Origin: CALFCX01 sp964603025
GTDB lineage: Bacteria; Margulisbacteria; WOR-1; JAKLHX01
Reading direction: 5' to 3'
DNA length: 26,573 bases
Assembly: GCA_964603025.1 (NCBI GenBank)
Contig: CAZRTO010000014.1
Span: forward strand, 1-26,573
This document shows, piece after piece, positions 22,373-26,573 of this stretch (its first letter is position 1; each line of letters opens with the position of its first letter). The position numbers and the translations under genes were made by a program. The notes under the pieces were generated by a model, which had not been told where the DNA came from, did no database searches, and worked only from the letters and a program-made list of their open reading frames with translations.

Positions 22373-23095
22373 CTACAGCCGGAATTCTTCCCCCAGATAT
22401 GTTTTTCTGGCGGTCTCGTCGTTTGCTATGAAATTGGAGTCACCCGAGACCAGTATCTTGCCTTTTTGTATTATATAGGCCCTGTCGGTGATGGACAGAG
22501 TCTCTCTCACGTTGTGATCGGTTATCAGAACTCCCAGCCCTTTGTTCTTGAGGTATGTGATCACCTTTTGCAATTCTGATACGGTTATGGGGTCTATCCC
22601 GGTGAAGGGCTCGTCCAGCAGAAGGAACGACGGGTTCATCGCAAGCGCTCTGGCTATCTCAACTCTTCTTGACTCCCCTCCGGAGAGTTGATAACATCTG
22701 CTGTTCCTCAGGTGGGATACCCCCAGCTCGTCGAGCACAGAGTCCAGCTTTTTTTTGTATTCGCTTTTCGGGACTATGTTGGTGACCTCCCACAGCATCA
22801 GGATATTCTCTTCCACGGTCAGTTTTTTGAATATGGAAGATTCCTGGGGCAGATATCCCATGCCTCTCTGGGCCCTTTTGTGCATGGGCAGATGCGTGAT
22901 ATCTTCGCTGCCCAGATAAACATGTCCCTCGTCAGGGCGCAGCAGCCCGACGACCATGTAGAATGAAGTGGTTTTTCCGGCGCCGTTGGGGCCCAAGAGC
23001 CCGACCACTTCGCCTTTGTTGACCTCTATGGAGATCTCGTTAACGACCCTCCTGCCGCCGAAAGATTTCACCAGTTTGTCGGTTTTTATGAACAT
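22373..23095 (-). CDS. lptB: LPS export ABC transporter ATPase LptB
   Basis: A 240-residue ABC ATPase that powers LPS extraction. Visible motifs are Walker A GPNGAGKTT (35-43), Q-loop YLPQESSIF (Q84), ABC signature LSGGESRR (137-144), Walker B FLLLDEP (157-163) and H-loop His194 in ITDHNVRE. The YLPQE, LSGGERRR-like and DPITV signatures are those of LptB rather than of general ABC ATPases. ATG 23095 has a perfect GGAGG 5 nt upstream, lies inside the trpD coding end, and overlaps it by 10 bp (23086-23095). Its permease partner follows directly. Confidence 0.96.
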   Translation of the reverse strand: MFIKTDKLVKSFGGRRVVNEISIEVNKGEVVGLLGPNGAGKTTSFYMVVGLLRPDEGHVYLGSEDITHLPMHKRAQRGMGYLPQESSIFKKLTVEENILMLWEVTNIVPKSEYKKKLDSVLDELGVSHLRNSRCYQLSGGESRRVEIARALAMNPSFLLLDEPFTGIDPITVSELQKVITYLKNKGLGVLITDHNVRETLSITDRAYIIQKGKILVSGDSNFIANDETARKTYLGEEFRL

Positions 23096-24099
23096 GTGAA
23101 CCTCCTTAGGTCCTCCAATTTTTTCATCGCTGTACCGCTGTCCAGCACCTTCTCGGCGATCTTCAGGCCTTCCCTGATATCGCCGGCTTTTTTGCCCACT
23201 GCTATCGCGGCCGCGGCGTTAAGAAGGGAGACATCCCTTCTCGCGCCTTTTTCCCTGCCTTCCAATATTTTGACGGCGATAGCGGCGTTCTCTTCAGCAC
23301 TGCCTCCTGATATCGCGGACAGCGGATGTTTCTTCATTCCGAAGTCCTCGGGTTCAACATAATACTCGCTGATTATCCCTTTATTGAGATGGGATATTTT
23401 GGTGCTGCCTGATATCGATATCTCATCTATGCCGTCCGTGCCGTGCACGACCATGGCGCACTCGCAGCCCTGGTTCTTGAGGACCTCGGCCATGACGCGC
23501 GTTAATTTTTTGGAGTAAACGCCCATAAGCTGTCCTTTGGTGTTCGCGGGATTGCTGACGGGCCCCAGTATGTTGAATATCGTCCTTATTCCGATCTCTT
23601 TTCTTGTGGGGGCGGCGTACTTCATGGCCTGGTGAAAAAGAGGCGCAAAAATAAAGCCTATGCCGACGTTGTCTATGCAGGCGGCCACTTTTTCGGGCGA
23701 AAGGTCTATCTTTACCCCAAGCTGCTCCAGAAGGTCGGCGCTGCCGCATTTGCTTGATACCGCCCGGTTGCCGTGTTTTGCCACGACAACGCCGGCTCCC
23801 GCGGCTATGAAAGAGGCCACCGTGGAAACATTGAAAGTGCCGGAAATATCCCCTCCGGTACCGCATGTATCGACGAAATACTCGGCTTTAGGAGCAAGCT
23901 TGACCGCATGGGATCGCATGACCTTGGCGAATCCCGTTATCTCTTCGGGCGTTTCTCCCTTTATTCTCAGGGCGGTTATGAGAGAGGCGATCTGGGAAGG
24001 CGTGGCCTTTCCGGTCATTATCTCATCCATGGCCGACTGGCTTTCGCCGGGCGAGAGATCACAGCCGTCAACGAGTTTTTTGATATATTTACGTATCAC
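23086..24099 (-). CDS. trpD: Anthranilate phosphoribosyltransferase
   Basis: Joins anthranilate and PRPP in tryptophan synthesis. The 337 residues show VDTCGTGGDISGTFNVST (PRPP-binding GTGGD near 80-84), AKHGNRAVSSKCGSADLLEQLG (108-129), FAPLFHQAMKYAAPTRKEIGIRTIFNILGPVSNPA, and GTDGIDEIS near 220. The start is GTG 24099, 12 nt after an extended -10. It is first in an operon with lptB and the permease, which is unusual; no other trp genes are adjacent, and trpG lies 10 kb away on the same strand. Confidence 0.95.
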   Translation of the reverse strand: MIRKYIKKLVDGCDLSPGESQSAMDEIMTGKATPSQIASLITALRIKGETPEEITGFAKVMRSHAVKLAPKAEYFVDTCGTGGDISGTFNVSTVASFIAAGAGVVVAKHGNRAVSSKCGSADLLEQLGVKIDLSPEKVAACIDNVGIGFIFAPLFHQAMKYAAPTRKEIGIRTIFNILGPVSNPANTKGQLMGVYSKKLTRVMAEVLKNQGCECAMVVHGTDGIDEISISGSTKISHLNKGIISEYYVEPEDFGMKKHPLSAISGGSAEENAAIAVKILEGREKGARRDVSLLNAAAAIAVGKKAGDIREGLKIAEKVLDSGTAMKKLEDLRRFTCS

Positions 24100-24111
24100 A
24101 GCTTTTGGTAA

Positions 24112-24120
24112 ATTATATCA
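24112..24120 (-). promoter_or_regulatory. Extended -10 promoter of the trpD-lptB-lptF operon
   Basis: On the minus strand TGA TATAAT (24120 to 24112) is an extended -10 ending 12 nt before GTG 24099, predicting a leader of about 6 nt. No -35 match is seen and no Shine-Dalgarno sequence precedes the GTG. Confidence 0.5.
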
Positions 24121-24134
24121 TAGTAGGCCCTTTA

Positions 24135-24143
24135 TGCTATAAT
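24135..24143 (+). promoter_or_regulatory. Extended -10 promoter of the regulator-aminotransferase operon
   Basis: TGC TATAAT at 24135-24143 is a consensus extended -10. The predicted +1 is near 24150, 12 nt before ATG 24162 or 3 nt before an in-frame TTG at 24153. No Shine-Dalgarno sequence is present. Confidence 0.6.
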
Positions 24144-24161
24144 GTTCAATAGTTGAACATT
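24141..24161 (+). promoter_or_regulatory. Perfect palindrome overlapping promoter: probable operator
   Basis: AATGTTCAA and its exact reverse complement TTGAACATT are separated by TAG. The 9-3-9 palindrome begins in the -10 hexamer, covers +1 and ends immediately before ATG 24162. A winged-helix dimer bound here would block the promoter, fitting autoregulation by the gene it precedes. Confidence 0.7.
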
Positions 24162-24692
24162 ATGGACGAGCATGAGCACAAAATAATCGCAGAACTGTCC
24201 CGGAATTCAGCGGCCTCCCAGCGGCACCTGTCCAAGGTCTCTGATCTGTCGCTCGGCATGGTCAATATGGTGCTTCACAGGCTTATTGAAAAAGGGTATA
24301 TGAAGATAAAGCAACTGGACGGCCGTAAGGTCCAGTACATACTCACTCCTAAGGGATTCTCGGAGAAGATCAAGAGGTCGAAGCAATATGTCAGCCGCAC
24401 GGTAAGCCTCCTTTCGGCTATGAAAGAGGCCGTGAAACAGGTGATCATCGATCATAGATCCAGGGGTATCTCCAAGATCTGTGTTCTCGGCAGGGGGGAA
24501 TTGCTCTCGGTGATCGAACTGGCCGCCAAAGAGCTCTCTTTTGATGATATATATATATCAAGGGCTGACGGCATGGAAAAGGTAAAACCCGGGACCCAGG
24601 CGGTGTTCTGCCTTACCGAAATGCCCCAGCAGAAAAATGGAGGACCTGAATTGGTCGATATTATGCAAAAGATAGCGGAGAGCATGGGATGA
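24162..24692 (+). CDS. MarR-type EPS-associated winged-helix regulator with C-terminal Rossmann-like half-domain
   Basis: A protein of 176 residues from ATG 24162 (a TTG at 24153 would add three). The N-terminal ~75 residues are a winged helix: SQRHLSKVSDLSLGMVNMVLHRLIEKGYMKI (recognition helix SLGMVNMVLHRL) and the wing DGRKVQYILTPKGF. This matches the pattern of MarR-family regulators beside exopolysaccharide genes. The C-terminal part has a beta-alpha-beta look (ISKICVLGRGELLSVIELAAKEL, then FDDIYIS, then TQAVFCLTEMP) that could bind a nucleotide or sugar nucleotide. The stop overlaps the aminotransferase ATG (ATGA). A palindrome at its own promoter suggests self-repression. What it senses is unknown. 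Confidence 0.78.
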   Translation: MDEHEHKIIAELSRNSAASQRHLSKVSDLSLGMVNMVLHRLIEKGYMKIKQLDGRKVQYILTPKGFSEKIKRSKQYVSRTVSLLSAMKEAVKQVIIDHRSRGISKICVLGRGELLSVIELAAKELSFDDIYISRADGMEKVKPGTQAVFCLTEMPQQKNGGPELVDIMQKIAESMG

Positions 24693-25798
24693 AAAATATC
24701 GGGATGCTTGATCTTAAGGCCGAATATGCGTCCATAAGACCGGAAGTTGACGCGGCGCTCGCGCAGGTTTTTTCAAGCGGCGCGTTCATACTTGGACCGA
24801 ATGTTGCGGCCTTTGAAAAAGAGTTCGCCGAATATATCGGGACAAAATTCGCCGTGGCGGTCGCCTCCGGGACCGACGCTCTCTTTCTTTCATTAAAAGC
24901 TATCGGGATAGGGCAGGGGGACGAGGTCATCACCACGCCGCTCACGTTCTTTGCCACTTCCGAAGCGATATCGTACACCGGGGCCAGGCCTGTTTTTGTC
25001 GATGTCGATCCGGCTACCCATAATATCGATCCTATGAAGATCGAAAATGCTGTTACCAAAAGGACCAGGGCAATTATTCCTGTGCATCTCTGGGGGCTCC
25101 CGGCCGATATGGACGGGGTGACTTCGATCGCAAAAAAGCACGGGCTTTTTGTGGTCGAGGACTGTGCTCAGTCCGCAGGGGCCGTTTATAAGGATAAAAA
25201 AACGGGATCTTTCGGGACGACCGGATGTTTTTCATTCTTTCCTACAAAGAATCTGGGATGTTACGGGGACGGCGGGATGATAACCACAGACGACGAAAAA
25301 GTGTATGAAACGCTCAAGCTTCTTCATCTGCACGGAAGCAAGTCCAGAGGCGTGCACGAAATGATAGGCTACAACAGCCGTCTCGACGAGATTCAGGCGG
25401 CGATACTCAGGATAAAACTGAAAAAACTGGACGCATGGAACGGCGCGCGAGCGGCCAACGCGGACTATTATACTTCGGTCCTTTCCGGTGCGGGGATAAA
25501 ATGCCCGTCGGCACCGTCGGGGACGAAGCATGTCTATCATCAGTATACTGTCGAGCTGGAAGGCAGGGAGAGAGCGATCGAAAGCCTAAAGGCCTCAGGG
25601 GTGTCCGCTTTTGTGTACTATCCCAATCCCTTGCACCTGCAAAAAGCTTACGAAGGACTGGGATATAAGACCGGCGATTTTCCAAACAGCGAGGAGATCG
25701 GCTCAAGGATGCTGTCGATCCCGGTGCATCCGTTCCTTTCGGAAGCTGACAGGCGGTCGGTGGCCGAGGCGCTTAGCGGATTTGTTCAGAAAAGATAA
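24689..25798 (+). CDS. DegT/DnrJ/EryC1/StrS family PLP-dependent sugar aminotransferase
   Basis: A 369-residue fold-type I PLP enzyme that usually makes amino sugars from keto-sugar nucleotides for surface polysaccharide. Visible motifs are VASGTDALFLSLKA (phosphate-binding SGT), GDEVITTPLTFFAT, VFVDVDPATHNIDP, the PLP pyridine-binding Asp in FVVEDCAQSAGA (Asp158), the Schiff-base lysine in FSFFPTKNLGCYGDGGMI (Lys187), and GYNSRLDEIQAAIL. The final third holds the usual HVYHQYTVEL and VYYPNPLHLQKAY motifs. GCGGAGAG lies 8-9 nt before the ATG. The substrate is not determined. The upstream regulator makes a role in a capsule or exopolysaccharide likely. Its 3' end overlaps the convergent gene by 13 bp. 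Confidence 0.93.
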   Translation: MKNIGMLDLKAEYASIRPEVDAALAQVFSSGAFILGPNVAAFEKEFAEYIGTKFAVAVASGTDALFLSLKAIGIGQGDEVITTPLTFFATSEAISYTGARPVFVDVDPATHNIDPMKIENAVTKRTRAIIPVHLWGLPADMDGVTSIAKKHGLFVVEDCAQSAGAVYKDKKTGSFGTTGCFSFFPTKNLGCYGDGGMITTDDEKVYETLKLLHLHGSKSRGVHEMIGYNSRLDEIQAAILRIKLKKLDAWNGARAANADYYTSVLSGAGIKCPSAPSGTKHVYHQYTVELEGRERAIESLKASGVSAFVYYPNPLHLQKAYEGLGYKTGDFPNSEEIGSRMLSIPVHPFLSEADRRSVAEALSGFVQKR

Positions 25799-26526
25799 GC
25801 CAGCCCCAGAGCAACCAGCCTGACCGGAGAATTCTCATTCAGTCCCATGCTGTATCCCAGGTCCAGCGCGAGCCAGTCAAAGAGTTCTTTTTTTGCGCCA
25901 AGCTGGATCATCTGCGGGTTCGGTGTTCCCGAAGTTTCAAGATTGTATTCAAATATCAGATCGGTCCCGATCCGTTCTGCAGGGATTACGGCCGTAATAG
26001 AGGAAGTCGTATACCAGTCTAGTATATTGTCCGCGTGCCAGCCTCCGCTTTTTGCCAGTCCAAGACTGTAATGGGTATCCACCTTGCCGAGCTTTTTTGA
26101 GTACATGACCGAGCCGGAAAAATTGAGAGCTCCCTTGATGATCCTTTTTGAGACCGGGTTGTTCTCGATCCCGGCATTTATCCTTGCCGAAAATCCCTCG
26201 CGTGAGGCGTAGCCGGGAAGGCCCCATTTCATATTGAAGAACGATCTGTCCGGGCCCGAGAACTGCGGCAGTATTACGGGAAGATTCAACCCGATATTGA
26301 AATCAGAATCAACGCCTTTTTTTATCTGGAACCCGAGAGAGCCGACCTGGCTTGAGTCCGCGTCCTTTATGGAAGAGTAGTATACTTCTATCTGGGTCTT
26401 GCCCGGGTCTATAGTGTCATAGTCGTCCGCTACTAGAGGATTAAAAGCCAGGCACGTGCCGCAGATCATCGCCGGCAGTAAGAACACGGCTGCCGATAGA
26501 ATGATCGCATCAAGGGCGGTTCGCAT
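25786..26526 (-). CDS. Predicted outer-membrane beta-barrel protein
   Basis: A 246-residue protein with a signal peptide (ALDAIILSAAVFLLPAMICGTCLA, probable cut before FNPLVADD). The mature part alternates short amphipathic strands (TQIEVYYSS, FNIGLNLPVILPQF, FSARINAGIENNP, ALNFSGSVMYSKKL, DLIFEYNLE, LALDLGYSMGL) and ends in Phe (LVALGLAYLF), as bacterial outer-membrane barrels do. The start DDYDTIDPGKTQIEVYYSS and overall pattern resemble the 'phenol MetA degradation'/transporter-like barrel group, but I cannot assign a substrate. ATG 26526 lies six bases after an extended -10 with no Shine-Dalgarno sequence. Confidence 0.75.
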   Translation of the reverse strand: MRTALDAIILSAAVFLLPAMICGTCLAFNPLVADDYDTIDPGKTQIEVYYSSIKDADSSQVGSLGFQIKKGVDSDFNIGLNLPVILPQFSGPDRSFFNMKWGLPGYASREGFSARINAGIENNPVSKRIIKGALNFSGSVMYSKKLGKVDTHYSLGLAKSGGWHADNILDWYTTSSITAVIPAERIGTDLIFEYNLETSGTPNPQMIQLGAKKELFDWLALDLGYSMGLNENSPVRLVALGLAYLF

Positions 26527-26532
26527 ACAAAG

Positions 26533-26541
26533 ATTATCGCA
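26533..26541 (-). promoter_or_regulatory. Extended -10 promoter of the barrel protein gene
   Basis: On the minus strand TGC GATAAT (26541 to 26533), then CTTTGT, then ATG 26526. The predicted +1 is the A of the ATG, so the mRNA would be leaderless. Confidence 0.55.
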
Positions 26542-26557
26542 TAAATGGCCGAATGTG

Positions 26558-26573
26558 TGCTATAATACAAATG
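26558..26573 (+). promoter_or_regulatory. Extended -10 promoter and ATG of a gene leaving the window
   Basis: TGC TATAAT (26558-26566), then ACAA, then ATG at the last three bases. It is divergent from the barrel gene, with 44 bp between the two start codons. Only the start codon is visible, so the gene cannot be identified and the start is provisional. Confidence 0.45.

Noticed and set aside
24546..24560. AT dinucleotide run as a phase-variation tract
   Set aside because: The gatatatatata run is short, codes for sensible residues (DDIYIS) and shows no sign of slippage.

Overview
The window looks like a compact chromosome segment from an uncultured diderm bacterium with lipopolysaccharide. 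It carries lptD, lptB, an LptF/LptG permease, lnt, murE, a PorV-like outer-membrane protein, and very large secreted proteins ending in a FlgD/type IX-like C-terminal domain. That mix, the 2525-residue secreted protein, the single unlinked trp genes and the MarR-type EPS regulator recall Candidatus Omnitrophota or a neighbouring lineage. This is an inference from gene content only; there is no rRNA here. No tRNA, rRNA, CRISPR array, insertion sequence or phage gene was seen.

Layout. 2-382: C-terminal tail of a fibronectin-III-like protein. 436-3229: purL followed immediately by a membrane-anchored lytic transglycosylase. 3314-12433: a giant surface protein (two beta-helix domains, a GH10-like glycosidase barrel, InlB-type, FN3 and Ig-like modules, type IX-like tail), then a PorV/PorQ-like barrel protein. 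The barrel gene is interrupted by a 100-N scaffold gap lying inside a coding repeat. 12417-12989 (minus): trpG/pabA. 13040-19894 (plus): an envelope operon femX-murE-lptD-lipoprotein-lnt with tiny gaps or overlaps. 19866-24099 (minus): trpD-lptB-lptF-DUF3084-RNase H-fold protein. 24162-25798 (plus): an autoregulated-looking MarR/EPS regulator and a DegT/DnrJ/EryC1/StrS sugar aminotransferase. 25786-26526 (minus): an outer-membrane barrel protein. The window ends on another promoter and ATG.

How the genes fit together. Most of the window serves the cell envelope: peptidoglycan (murE, femX, lytic transglycosylase), LPS export (lptB, lptF, lptD), lipoprotein maturation (lnt), surface polysaccharide (regulator plus sugar aminotransferase), and secretion or display of a carbohydrate-active surface protein (giant protein plus PorV-like). 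purL, trpG and trpD are metabolic genes placed among them.

The most notable signals are these. (1) Transcription units begin with an extended -10 (TGn-TAtAAT-like) only 4-18 nt before the start codon and without a Shine-Dalgarno sequence, while several operon-internal genes have strong ones, suggesting leaderless transcripts. (2) A perfect 9-3-9 palindrome overlaps the promoter of the regulator gene. (3) A type IX-like tail and a PorV-like gene are coupled in one operon. (4) All three tail-to-tail gene pairs overlap at their 3' ends. (5) The scaffold gap, if closed to zero bases, restores a continuous reading frame.
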